From CAJBIL01 sp044359525 (lineage in GTDB: Bacteria; Pseudomonadota; Gammaproteobacteria; Burkholderiales; Rhodocyclaceae): a stretch of DNA of 23,098 nt. The position numbers and the translations under genes were made by a program. Location of the stretch: contig JBIKLY010000059.1 in NCBI GenBank assembly GCA_044359525.1, positions 1-23,098 on the forward strand, in the 5' to 3' direction. The number at the start of each line of letters is the position of its first letter. Position 1 is the stretch's first letter. Below the pieces are notes generated by a model. It did not search any database. It saw only the letters and a program-made list of their open reading frames with translations, and was not told the DNA's origin. This document shows, one piece after another, positions 13,696 through 21,052 of this stretch.

Positions 13696-15027
13696 ATGCC
13701 CATCACTCCGCTACTGCGCACCCCTGAGTTGCTCGCTCCCGCCGGCTCGCTGACCATGATGCGTACCGCTTTTGCCTTTGGCGCCGACGCCGTCTATGCC
13801 GGCCAGCCGCGCTACAGCCTGCGTGTGCGCAACAACGATTTTGGCAATATCGAGATGCTCGGTGGCGCGATCAGCGAGGCGCACGCCGGCGGCAAGCATT
13901 TTTATGTGGTCAGCAACATCCTGCCGCACAACCCGAAGATTCGTACCTATCTTGCCGACATGGCGCCAGTCATCGCGCTCAAGCCCGACGCGCTGATCAT
14001 GGCCGACCCTGGTCTGATCATGATGGTGCGTGAGGCCTGGCCGGAAATGCCGGTGCATCTGTCGGTGCAGGCCAACACGGTTAATTTTGCCGCCGTGCGT
14101 TTCTGGCAGAAGCTCGGCGTTTCGCGCATCATTTTGTCGCGCGAACTGTCGCTCGACGAAGTGGCGGAAATCCGTCAGGAATGCCCCGATATCGAGCTGG
14201 AGGTTTTCGTGCACGGCGCCTTGTGCATCGCCTATTCGGGGCGCTGCCTGCTCTCAGGCTACTTCAACCACCGTGATCCGAATCAGGGCTCGTGCACCAA
14301 CTCCTGCCGCTGGGATTACAAAATGAAAGCCGGCGAGGAAGACGCCGGCGGCGACGTGCACGCCTGTGCTTCGGCCACCCCGGCATCCGGCCCCGAAGCT
14401 AAAGTCTGGCTACTCGAAGAGAAGGAGCGCCCCGGCGAACTGATGCCGATCGAGGAAGACGAGCACGGCACCTACATCATGAATTCGAAGGATCTGCGCG
14501 CCATCGAGCACGTGCAGCGCCTGACCGAGATCGGTATCGATTCGCTGAAAATCGAAGGTCGTACCAAGTCGCCGTATTACGTAGCGCGCACGGCGCAGGT
14601 CTATCGCCGCGCCATTGCCGATGCCGTCGCCGGCCGGCCGTTCGATCCGACACTACTTGGCGAACTCGAAGGGCTGGCCAATCGTGGCTACACCGACGGC
14701 TTCTATCAGCGCCATCATGAACACGAAATGCAGAACTATCTGCGCGGACATTCGGAATCCGGGCGCAGCCTTTACGTTGGTGATGTCGTCAGTTGGGATG
14801 CGGCGCGCGGGTTGGTCGAAGTCGATGTGAAGAACCGCTTTTCAGTCGGCGATCGGATCGAGGTGATTCACCCGTCGGGTAACTTTGAAGTGGCACTCGA
14901 GCGCATGGAAAATTCGGATGGCGCAGCAGTCAGCGTCGCGCCGGGCAGCGGCCACCGCGTCTGGATCGCACTCAATAACACGCTTGCTGTTGAACTGGAG
15001 GGGGCGATGCTGGCACGCTTTGTCTGA
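13696..15027 (+). CDS. trhP: U32-family protein, prephenate-dependent tRNA uridine(34) hydroxylase
   Basis: This 443-residue protein matches the YegQ/TrhP branch of the U32 (so-called peptidase) family. TrhP introduces ho5U at wobble U34 of certain tRNAs. Seen are ELLAPAGSL at 11-19, the signature HGALCIAYSGRCLLSGY (173-189) and DPNQGSCTNSCRW (194-206), giving four Cys (177, 184, 200, 204) that could bind an Fe-S cluster. EDEHGTYIMNSKDLRAI and SLKIEGRTKSPYYVA are also near-diagnostic for YegQ. I chose the ATG at 13696 because the longer frame overlaps the divergent rng gene. The start lacks a clear ribosome site. It is followed by a PEP-CTERM gene but separated from it by that gene's own box. 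Confidence 0.88.
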   Translation: MPITPLLRTPELLAPAGSLTMMRTAFAFGADAVYAGQPRYSLRVRNNDFGNIEMLGGAISEAHAGGKHFYVVSNILPHNPKIRTYLADMAPVIALKPDALIMADPGLIMMVREAWPEMPVHLSVQANTVNFAAVRFWQKLGVSRIILSRELSLDEVAEIRQECPDIELEVFVHGALCIAYSGRCLLSGYFNHRDPNQGSCTNSCRWDYKMKAGEEDAGGDVHACASATPASGPEAKVWLLEEKERPGELMPIEEDEHGTYIMNSKDLRAIEHVQRLTEIGIDSLKIEGRTKSPYYVARTAQVYRRAIADAVAGRPFDPTLLGELEGLANRGYTDGFYQRHHEHEMQNYLRGHSESGRSLYVGDVVSWDAARGLVEVDVKNRFSVGDRIEVIHPSGNFEVALERMENSDGAAVSVAPGSGHRVWIALNNTLAVELEGAMLARFV

Positions 15028-15039
15028 GGTGAGGGCACG

Positions 15040-15057
15040 CTAGTCCGAACGGGCTAT
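15040..15057 (+). promoter_or_regulatory. PEP-CTERM-associated palindromic box, copy D
   Basis: CTAGTCCGAACGGGCTAT is a clear inverted repeat (TAGTCC-GAAC-GGGCTA). It begins 12 nt after the trhP stop and ends 91 nt before the PEP-CTERM start at 15149. It is followed by TGCGGCATG, resembling the CATTGCG after copy B. It would allow this gene to be controlled independently of trhP. Confidence 0.62.
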
Positions 15058-15148
15058 TGCGGCATGTGGCAAGCAAGGACACACTGCTGCTTCATTTGCC
15101 TTTTTAGCGTAGTTGCTGCGCCAAATTCATCGATACACTGGAGACTCC

Positions 15149-15754
15149 ATGAAGATTGTAAAGACCCTGCTGGCAGCGGCTATTTCGCTCACCGCATTTG
15201 GTGCTCAGGCTAACGAGCTGGTGACCAACGGCAGCTTTGAAAGCATCACGGGTAGCAACCCGGTCGGCAGCTACCGCAAAGTAAGTGCCGGTGCGACGGA
15301 TATTTTTGGCTGGACGGTTGGTGGGACGTCGGTGGATATTATTAACAATGCCTATGGCGCCATCAGCGGCAACAGTATTGACATGCTTGGCACACCTGGC
15401 CCGGGTTCGCTCTCGCAAACGCTGTCGACGGTTGTTGGTCAGACCTACGTGCTGAGTTTTGATGTGTCTTACAACGGTGGAACCTACAAGGATATCGGTG
15501 TTTCTCTTGCCGGCGGTGCGCAGACATTCTTTACCGGTGGCAGCCCGTTCAATCACTACACCCTGCAATATACGGCGACATCCGCATCGACGCAGCTGGC
15601 TTTCTTCAGCACGGGTGGCGGCAATTACAGCGGTGCAGTTCTCGACAATGTCTCGGTAGCAGCAGTGCCGGAACCCGAGACCTACGCCATGCTGCTGGCT
15701 GGACTTGGCTTGATGGGTGGTATCGCACGTCGTCGCAGGAACAAGCAAGCCTGA
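15149..15754 (+). CDS. PEP-CTERM protein with DUF642/choice-of-anchor C-like ectodomain
   Basis: This 201-residue exported protein has a signal peptide (residues 1-22, ending FGAQA-N). The ectodomain reads NELVTNGSFES, FGWTVGGTSVDII, then IDMLGTPGPGSLSQTLSTVVGQTYVLSFDVS and VLDNVSV. This is the layout of DUF642 or choice-of-anchor C carbohydrate-binding jelly rolls. The sorting tail begins at about residue 173 with VPEPETYAMLLAGLGLMG and ends GIARRRRNKQA. I start at 15149 (GGAG ribosome site) rather than the earlier in-frame codon, because it begins the signal peptide. Its tail is nearly the same as in the other two PEP-CTERM proteins, so one exosortase probably processes all three. Confidence 0.9.
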   Translation: MKIVKTLLAAAISLTAFGAQANELVTNGSFESITGSNPVGSYRKVSAGATDIFGWTVGGTSVDIINNAYGAISGNSIDMLGTPGPGSLSQTLSTVVGQTYVLSFDVSYNGGTYKDIGVSLAGGAQTFFTGGSPFNHYTLQYTATSASTQLAFFSTGGGNYSGAVLDNVSVAAVPEPETYAMLLAGLGLMGGIARRRRNKQA

Positions 15755-16153
15755 TTGGCGCTGCCATTCCGGAATACCGACGGGGGCCGAGGCTCCCGTT
15801 TTTTATGTCTGAGCTGATTTTTTGCAGCGGGTAAATCGGAGCGTTTCCTCTCCCTTTTTCCGAAAACCGGATTATTGCCGGGTTTGTATCTGTCGCAGTC
15901 AGGATTCAAGTGGCGGCTTGATTGTGTACCAATATGCTTACAATCCCAATCGTGGAAATCTGCCCAAGGCATGACGCTTGCTGAAGTGGTTCGGCAAACT
16001 ATCCGGCAGGAAATGCATTCCGGCTGAGCACAGGAAGGAACGCGTCTATTGGCGGGCGTCGCGGGAAAGCGTGTTGATTGAAATGTACAATCGGTGTCCC
16101 CTATTGGTCCCGCAGGCGAGCGATGCTGGCGTGCTTCGTTTGAGACGCTGATT
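15755..16153. other. Intergenic region between PEP-CTERM and GT-like genes
   Basis: This 399-bp stretch holds a terminator at 15780-15804 and otherwise no gene I can support. Short open stretches exist (for example an 18-codon ATG frame at 15972) but lack ribosome sites and recognisable sequence. A promoter for the GT-like gene presumably lies near 16050-16150; none could be defined. Confidence 0.6.
15780..15804 (+). terminator. Terminator after the third PEP-CTERM gene
   Basis: ACGGGGGCC and GGCTCCCGT form a 9-bp stem with one mismatch and a very tight turn, followed by six T residues. It lies about 25 nt past the stop. Confidence 0.8.
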
Positions 16154-17245
16154 GTGGCGCACCTCTTCGTCGATATTTCATCGCATGGTTTCGGCCATCT
16201 GGCGCAGGTGGCGCCGGTGCTCAATGCCCTTGCAAGGCGCCTGCCGGTGCTGCGCCTGACCATACGCAGCGGCTTGAGTGTCGGGCATCTGCAGACACGG
16301 CTGACTCCGGATTTCACGCATATCGCAGCCGCCAGTGATTTCGGCTATTTGATGCACGATGCGATCCGCATCGATCTGCCGGCGACAGCAGTGGCCTATC
16401 GTCAGCTGCATGCCGACTGGGCGGCGCGGGTGACCGACGAAGCCGGTTTTTTGACTTCGCTACAGCCTGATCTCGTGTTGAGTGATGTGGCTTATTTGCC
16501 GCTCGCCGGCGCCGCACAGGCCGGTATTCCATCGTTGGCAATGAGTTCGCTCAACTGGGCGGATCTGTTCAGGCATTATTTTTCAGACGAATCGTGGGCG
16601 GGGGCGATTCACCGCGAGATGCTGGCCGCCTACAACAGCGCCGAATATTTTTTACGCCTCACCCCGGGTATGCCGATGACAGACCTGCAGCGCGTTCAAC
16701 CGCTCGGTCCGGTCGCTGTTGGCGGCAAGGATTGTCGTTCCGTTTTACGCAAACAGGTAGGCTGCGCATCGCATGAGCGGCTGGTGCTGATTGCTTTTGG
16801 CGGCTTCGGCAAGCGCCTGCCGATTGAAAGCTGGCCGCAGCTTGAAGGCATCCGCTGGCTGGTTCATGAAAGTTGGCAATCAGCGCACGTCGGCGCAACG
16901 GCCTTCGAGCCGCTCGGTCGGCCGTTTGTCGATCTGTTGCGCTCGGTTGATGCGGTCGTCACCAAGCCGGGCTACGGCCTCTTTGCCGAAGCCGCCTGTA
17001 ACGGCACGCCGGTGCTTTATGTGCGGCGTGAAGACTGGCCGGAAGAGGATTGCCTGATCGACTGGCTGGCTCGGAATGGACGTTGCCGCGAGATCGGCGA
17101 TGCAGATCTGCTGGCCGGTCGGCTGGCAATGCCACTTGACGAACTGTGGCGACAGCCGGTGCCGGCGATGCCCGAACCAACGGGTGCTGACGAGGCTGCG
17201 GCGCAGATACTTTCCCGGCTTACAGCGGGTAGTCAAAACGCTTGA
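16154..17245 (+). CDS. GT-B-fold glycosyltransferase-like protein
   Basis: This 363-residue protein resembles MurG/UGT-type GT-B enzymes. The N-terminal half begins HLFVDISSHGFGHLAQVAPVL (glycine-rich loop after strand 1) and contains PDLVLSDVAYLPLAGAAQAGIPSLAMSSLNW. The C-terminal half has LIAFGGFG and VDAVVTKPGYGLFAEAACNGTPVLYV, the usual nucleotide-sugar-binding region. Donor and acceptor are unknown. I place the start at the GTG (16154), just before the conserved first strand; a GTG at 16094 is an alternative. It has no signal peptide, so it is probably cytoplasmic or membrane-peripheral. It stands alone and its last 26 bp overlap the convergent maf gene. A role in cell-surface glycan synthesis fits the nearby PEP-CTERM genes but is speculative. 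Confidence 0.68.
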   Translation: MAHLFVDISSHGFGHLAQVAPVLNALARRLPVLRLTIRSGLSVGHLQTRLTPDFTHIAAASDFGYLMHDAIRIDLPATAVAYRQLHADWAARVTDEAGFLTSLQPDLVLSDVAYLPLAGAAQAGIPSLAMSSLNWADLFRHYFSDESWAGAIHREMLAAYNSAEYFLRLTPGMPMTDLQRVQPLGPVAVGGKDCRSVLRKQVGCASHERLVLIAFGGFGKRLPIESWPQLEGIRWLVHESWQSAHVGATAFEPLGRPFVDLLRSVDAVVTKPGYGLFAEAACNGTPVLYVRREDWPEEDCLIDWLARNGRCREIGDADLLAGRLAMPLDELWRQPVPAMPEPTGADEAAAQILSRLTAGSQNA

Positions 17246-17843
17246 GGAGTTGTGCCGTTTCAAACAGCGGCAATCCCATCACCCCGGTATAGCTGCCGGC
17301 CAGATGCTCAACGAACATCCCGGCGCGGCCCTGAATGCCATAGGCGCCGGCCTTGTCCATCGGTTCGCCGCTGGCGACGTAGTTGCGGATTTCGGCGTCG
17401 TCGAGTGTGCGAAAGCGGACTTCGCTGATCGACAGCGCCGATTCGATGCGCCCGTCGAAGCTGACGGCCACCGCAGTCAATACGCGATGCGTCTGACCTG
17501 AGAGTTGGCGAAGTATCCGTTTGGCATCGTTTTCGTCAAATGGTTTGCCGATCACCTTGCCCTCGAATTCAAGCGTCGTGTCGGCCGCGAGAACCGGCTG
17601 CGCCAGCAGTTTCCGCCAGTCAACAATGCGCCAGCCGTGTTCGGCTTTCGCACGCGCGACACGCTCGACGTAGACAACCGGATCTTCACCGGCATGCGGC
17701 GTTTCGTCGAGCGCCTTGTCGTCGCGTGGCGGGTTGCGAAATACGATGGTGTCAAAGGCTATGCCGACTTGCGTCAGCAGTTCACGTCGTCGCGGGCTGC
17801 GCGAAGCGAGGTGCAGGCGTGGATTTTGTGGATTGATCAACAT
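17220..17843 (-). CDS. maf: Maf-family nucleoside triphosphate pyrophosphatase
   Basis: This 207-residue cytoplasmic enzyme hydrolyses non-canonical or surplus NTPs to the monophosphate (YhdE type: dTTP/UTP). Motifs are LASRSPRRRELL (12-23), the catalytic-region AADTTLEFEGKVIGKP with Asp88 and Lys100, and LSGQTHRVLTAVAV (114-127), then GAYGIQGRAG and SYTGVMGLPL near the end. The start at 17843 lies eight nt after the rlmH stop. Its ribosome site GAGGGG overlaps the rlmH stop region, indicating coupled translation. Longer frames would overlap rlmH. The gene ends tail-to-tail with, and overlaps, the GT-like gene. Confidence 0.92.
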   Translation of the reverse strand: MLINPQNPRLHLASRSPRRRELLTQVGIAFDTIVFRNPPRDDKALDETPHAGEDPVVYVERVARAKAEHGWRIVDWRKLLAQPVLAADTTLEFEGKVIGKPFDENDAKRILRQLSGQTHRVLTAVAVSFDGRIESALSISEVRFRTLDDAEIRNYVASGEPMDKAGAYGIQGRAGMFVEHLAGSYTGVMGLPLFETAQLLKRFDYPL

Positions 17844-17851
17844 GATCTGGA

Positions 17852-18322
17852 TTACCCCTCGCGGTGGTAAGGATGATTCTTTAGGACGCTGACCGCGCGA
17901 TAAAGTTGCTCGCACAGAATCAGCCGGGCCATGGCGTGCGGCAGGGTCAGGCTGGACAGGCGGATGCGGTCGCTGGCACCTTGCTTCAACTCCTCGTCGA
18001 TGCCATCGGCGCCACCGATGATGAAGGCCGTATCGCCGCCCTCGCGCATCCAGTCTTCAAGGCGCTGGGCAAGTTTCAGGGTGGTTAGGTCATCGCCGCG
18101 TTCGTCGAGGATGACGATCCGCTGATAGGTGGGCAGGGCGGCCTGCAGACGGGATTTTTCGGCTGCGAGGAGTTGTTCTCGGGTCTTCGATCCGCGCGGC
18201 TCGGGCTTGATTTCAATGACGCTGAGCGGCAGTTCGCGCGGCATGCGCTTGATGTACTCGCCACAGCCTTTGGCAACCCAGTCGGGGAGCTTGTGGCCGA
18301 CGGCGAGGATGCCGAGTTTCAT
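17852..18322 (-). CDS. rlmH: 23S rRNA (pseudouridine1915-N3)-methyltransferase
   Basis: This 156-residue protein is the expected size for RlmH (about 155). This SPOUT methyltransferase modifies pseudouridine 1915 in helix 69 of 23S rRNA on assembled 70S ribosomes. It begins MKLGILAVGHKLPDWV; the SAM-binding knot is visible as AFIIGGADGIDEEL, followed by LSSLTLPHAMARLILCEQLYRAV and the C-terminal NHPYHREG. Its ATG overlaps the rsfS stop by four bases (18319-18322). It belongs to the nadD-rsfS-rlmH-maf run. Confidence 0.95.
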   Translation of the reverse strand: MKLGILAVGHKLPDWVAKGCGEYIKRMPRELPLSVIEIKPEPRGSKTREQLLAAEKSRLQAALPTYQRIVILDERGDDLTTLKLAQRLEDWMREGGDTAFIIGGADGIDEELKQGASDRIRLSSLTLPHAMARLILCEQLYRAVSVLKNHPYHREG

Positions 18323-18678
18323 TCCTTGGCGACGGCCTTGCGCGCACGAGCCGGGCCTTTGCCGCTCCACAATTCTTCGAGGTTGTAGTAGGCGCGAATC
18401 GTCGGCTGCATGACGTGCACGACGATGTCGCCAAGATCGACGAGAACCCATTCACCGTTGTCTTCGCCCTCTGATGAAATGACTTCGCCACCGGCTTCAC
18501 GCACTTTGTCCTGCACGTTGCGGGCAAGCGATTTGACCTGCCGGTTCGAGTCGCCACAGGCGATGATTACGCGGTCGAACAGCGGTGTCAGCTTGCTGGT
18601 GTTGAAGACCTCGATATCGTGGCCCTTGATGTCTTCGAGTGCGTCGACAACGATTTTTTGCAGTTTAGTAGTGTTCAT
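18319..18678 (-). CDS. rsfS: Ribosome silencing factor
   Basis: This 119-residue protein binds L14 of the large subunit and blocks subunit joining when nutrients are scarce. The DUF143/Iojap core is present: VVDALEDIKGHDIEVFNTSKL, then DRVIIACGDSNRQVKSLA, and EWVLVDLGDIVVHVMQPTIRAYYNLEELW. The start at 18678 follows nadD by 16 nt; a longer frame would overlap nadD out of frame. The stop overlaps the rlmH start (ATGA). The short basic tail GKGPARARKAVAKE is common in betaproteobacterial members. Confidence 0.95.
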   Translation of the reverse strand: MNTTKLQKIVVDALEDIKGHDIEVFNTSKLTPLFDRVIIACGDSNRQVKSLARNVQDKVREAGGEVISSEGEDNGEWVLVDLGDIVVHVMQPTIRAYYNLEELWSGKGPARARKAVAKE

Positions 18679-18694
18679 CAGGTTTCGGCGAGTT

Positions 18695-19396
18695 TCAGCG
18701 TGGAGAGTAAAGAAAAGTGCTTTGAATATAAGCGATAACCGCGTCGGGCAGCAAATAGCGGGCGCTGCGGCCATCAGCCAGCAGTATCCGGATTCGGGTG
18801 GCCGAGATGTCCAGTTGGGTCATGGCAAAACTGACGATGCACCCGGCGGGCGCTTCGGCAAGGGCGGCTGGCGAGGCGCTGTGCCGCTGTTGGTAATGCT
18901 TGGCAAGCGCCGGTGGCAGTTTGTTGGTATCGATCGGGAAGCCCGGTCGGTGGGCGACGGCGATGTGCGCGAGTTTGAACAGATCTTCCCAGCGATGCCA
19001 GTCGGCGATGCCGGCAAAAGCATCGGCGCCGACGAGTAGCACCAGCGGCCGTTGCGCGCCGCATTGGCTGGCCAGACGCAGGCGTTCGAGGGTCGGTACG
19101 GTGTAGCTTGGTTTTTGCGCTTCGATTTCTGCCGGGTCAAGGGTAAAAACCGGGTTGCCGGCAATCGCCAGGCGAACCATTTCCAGTCGTTGCGCCGCTG
19201 CGGCTTGCGGTGCCTTGTTTGCCGACGCCCGATGCGCCGGTTGGCCGGCCGGAATCCAGCGCACACTGGCCAGCCCCAGCGCTTCGGCTGCTTCCTCTGC
19301 GAGTCGCAAGTGCCCCAGATGAACCGGGTCGAAGGTGCCGCCAAAAATCCCCAAAGGAGCCGCTGGCAACGTTACCGGTTCAGGCATTTTCATCAA
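18695..19396 (-). CDS. nadD: Nicotinate-nucleotide adenylyltransferase
   Basis: This 233-residue enzyme adenylates nicotinate mononucleotide to form deamido-NAD in NAD synthesis. The nucleotidyltransferase motif GTFDPVHLGH is at residues 20-29. WIPAGQPAHR follows, then LVGADAFAGIADWHRWEDL, and the second signature ISATRIR at 197-203. The start could be 19396, 19393 or 19387; all overlap the preceding membrane-protein gene by 8-17 bp, so transcription is probably shared. The next gene, rsfS, follows after 16 nt. Confidence 0.94.
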   Translation of the reverse strand: MMKMPEPVTLPAAPLGIFGGTFDPVHLGHLRLAEEAAEALGLASVRWIPAGQPAHRASANKAPQAAAAQRLEMVRLAIAGNPVFTLDPAEIEAQKPSYTVPTLERLRLASQCGAQRPLVLLVGADAFAGIADWHRWEDLFKLAHIAVAHRPGFPIDTNKLPPALAKHYQQRHSASPAALAEAPAGCIVSFAMTQLDISATRIRILLADGRSARYLLPDAVIAYIQSTFLYSPR

Positions 19397-20156
19397 CAGC
19401 GACGAAGACGTCGCGGTAGCTCGCGTAGAAGCTGGCGAACAGGGTCGGTGCGAGAATGAGGAGCATCGGGACGGTAAAGAGCGTGGCGACCAGATTTACG
19501 CTTTCGGGGATCAATACCGCCAGCAGGCCCAGTACGGCACCCGGCAAGAGCGCACCAAATACGACGATGGCAACTGCGTAGGCAATGAAGGCACGCCAAT
19601 TGCGCAGGCAGGCATAAAAGCTGAAAAACAGCGCCTTGCCGGCCGTAAAACCGTGCCAGGCAGCCAGTGCCGGGGCATACCAGTAGGACATCATGAGCGG
19701 CACGAGGAGTATTAATGCCAGGCGCGTTGCGGCGAGAAACGGCTCGCTGGTCAGCGCTTCCTCGCCTGGCCGCGTCCCCGCCAGCATCATCTGCATGAGC
19801 AGGCCGTCATCGAGCAGTGACGAAATGGCCAGAATGCCGACGGTGGCGCCAAGATAGAGCCCGCCGAGTATCAGCAAGGCTCTCAGGTTTTCGCGAAAAC
19901 CGGAAAACAGCAGGAGCGGTCCGATCGGCCGGCCCTGATCAAGCTCGCGGCAGGCATTCATCAGGCTGACCGAAAAGGCCGGAATGCAAACCGTTGCGAT
20001 GATCGCGCCGAGAAGTGGAATCAGATTCATCGTGGCCGCCAGCATCCAGTAACTGATCACCAGAAAGGTCAGTAACGGCGGATTTTTGCGAAAGATGGCA
20101 AATCCGGCGGCTAGCCAGAGCCAGCCACGGCGTGCGGGCAGCTTCAGCGCTTGCAT
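19380..20156 (-). CDS. BPSS1780-family integral membrane protein, paralog 2
   Basis: This 258-residue protein has about six hydrophobic segments (roughly 30-75, 93-115, 145-170, 185-240). It carries family-like blocks WYAPALAAWHGFTAGKAL, FSFYACLRNWRAF and a C-terminal FASFYASYRDVFVA. The same blocks occur in the preceding gene (WFAPALVVFNNMQPVQAL, NACLKN, SVYASYRDIFVA), so the two are tandem paralogs. The family is uncharacterised and placed in the inner membrane. It starts 18 nt after the first paralog and overlaps nadD. No transport or enzymatic motif was recognised. Confidence 0.82.
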   Translation of the reverse strand: MQALKLPARRGWLWLAAGFAIFRKNPPLLTFLVISYWMLAATMNLIPLLGAIIATVCIPAFSVSLMNACRELDQGRPIGPLLLFSGFRENLRALLILGGLYLGATVGILAISSLLDDGLLMQMMLAGTRPGEEALTSEPFLAATRLALILLVPLMMSYWYAPALAAWHGFTAGKALFFSFYACLRNWRAFIAYAVAIVVFGALLPGAVLGLLAVLIPESVNLVATLFTVPMLLILAPTLFASFYASYRDVFVAVDENA

Positions 20157-20174
20157 GGCAGTGCAGACAACAGT

Positions 20175-20912
20175 TCAGGTAGCGACAAAGATATCCCGAT
20201 ACGAAGCGTAGACCGATCCGGAAAGCACCGGGCCGAGAACGAGGAAGCCGAGGCCGACAGGCAGTGCGGCGAAGAAGCAGAGGACCATGGTGATCAGCCC
20301 GTAGACCAGGAAAGGCACCATGTTTTTCAGGCAGGCGTTGAAACTCGCCTTGAGTGCCTGTACGGGCTGCATGTTGTTGAATACGACCAGTGCGGGTGCA
20401 AACCAGATGGCCATGAACAATGGTACGGAGAGCGCCAGCGCAAGCAGCATGGCTAGCAGCATGCCACCCAGCGCCATTCCGTAGCCGGCCGGGCGGTCCA
20501 TCATCATGCCGCCGGCAAGGCTGCCGCCGCCGAGCACGGCGACGATGGCGAAAATTGCCAGCATGGCCAGCATGTAGAGCACGCCGAGCAGAACAAGATT
20601 GCCGGTGTTGTTCTTGAAGCCGGCAAACAGGTCAGGAATTTCAATGGCTTCTTCTTTTGCGATTTTCTGGCAGGTGAGCAGCATGCCCGCGCCGAGTACC
20701 GGTGTGAGCAGGTTGGCGGCAAGCTGGCCGATCACCGGAACGATCGACAGCGCGATGAATATCACAATCAGGATGACCATCATCGCAATCCAGATGCCGG
20801 GGTTGACGATGAACATCGCCCAGCCCTGCTTCAACCATTCGAAGGCATTGCCGGCTGGCACGGTACGGCAGTCACCGCTGAATTCCGGGGCGGAAATCGG
20901 GAAAGGTTCCAT
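20175..20912 (-). CDS. BPSS1780-family integral membrane protein, paralog 1
   Basis: This 245-residue protein opens with a cytoplasmic-looking stretch (RTVPAGNAFEWLKQGWAMF, about 16-34) typical of the BPSS1780 family. It then has hydrophobic segments near 40-80, 105-135, 148-172 and 195-235, and a Gly/Met-rich loop (GGGSLAGGMMMDRP). It ends SVYASYRDIFVAT, like its downstream paralog. It is probably the first gene of a unit running into nadD-rsfS-rlmH-maf. A small inverted repeat (TGCATCC 20943-20949, GGATGCA 20967-20973) lies just upstream where a promoter is expected. The function is unknown. Confidence 0.84.
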   Translation of the reverse strand: MEPFPISAPEFSGDCRTVPAGNAFEWLKQGWAMFIVNPGIWIAMMVILIVIFIALSIVPVIGQLAANLLTPVLGAGMLLTCQKIAKEEAIEIPDLFAGFKNNTGNLVLLGVLYMLAMLAIFAIVAVLGGGSLAGGMMMDRPAGYGMALGGMLLAMLLALALSVPLFMAIWFAPALVVFNNMQPVQALKASFNACLKNMVPFLVYGLITMVLCFFAALPVGLGFLVLGPVLSGSVYASYRDIFVAT

Positions 20913-20942
20913 AATGACGCTCGCTTGAAAGAAGAGGGAGTC

Positions 20943-20973
20943 TGCATCCTAGACGGCTTAAACACGGGATGCA
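20943..20973 (-). promoter_or_regulatory. Possible promoter/operator of the BPSS1780-nadD unit
   Basis: On the minus strand TTGCAT and TAGGAT are spaced 17 nt apart, a poor -35/-10 pair, and 7-bp inverted arms (TGCATCC and GGATGCA) overlap both hexamers. It lies about 30-60 nt upstream of the first membrane-protein gene. The hexamers match consensus weakly, so this is only a candidate. Confidence 0.25.
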
Positions 20974-21052
20974 ACCTGCATGCAAATGGATGATGAGGGA
21001 TGGTGAGCCGGTATGCCGGTCAGCAACCGGTGGGACGCTTGCCAGATTCAGG

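Noticed and set aside
2811..15148. Sigma-54 (-24/-12) promoters at the PEP-CTERM genes
   Set aside because: GG-N10-GC pairs can be found before the genes at 6092 and 15149, but match consensus poorly, and none is present in the 2829-2939 leader or before galE, so no shared sigma-54 site is supported.
15880..15993. Open stretch ending YQYAYNPNRGNLPKA in the gap before the GT-like gene, as a possible gene remnant
   Set aside because: It has no start or ribosome site, is short, and I could not tie it to any family; chance is a sufficient explanation.
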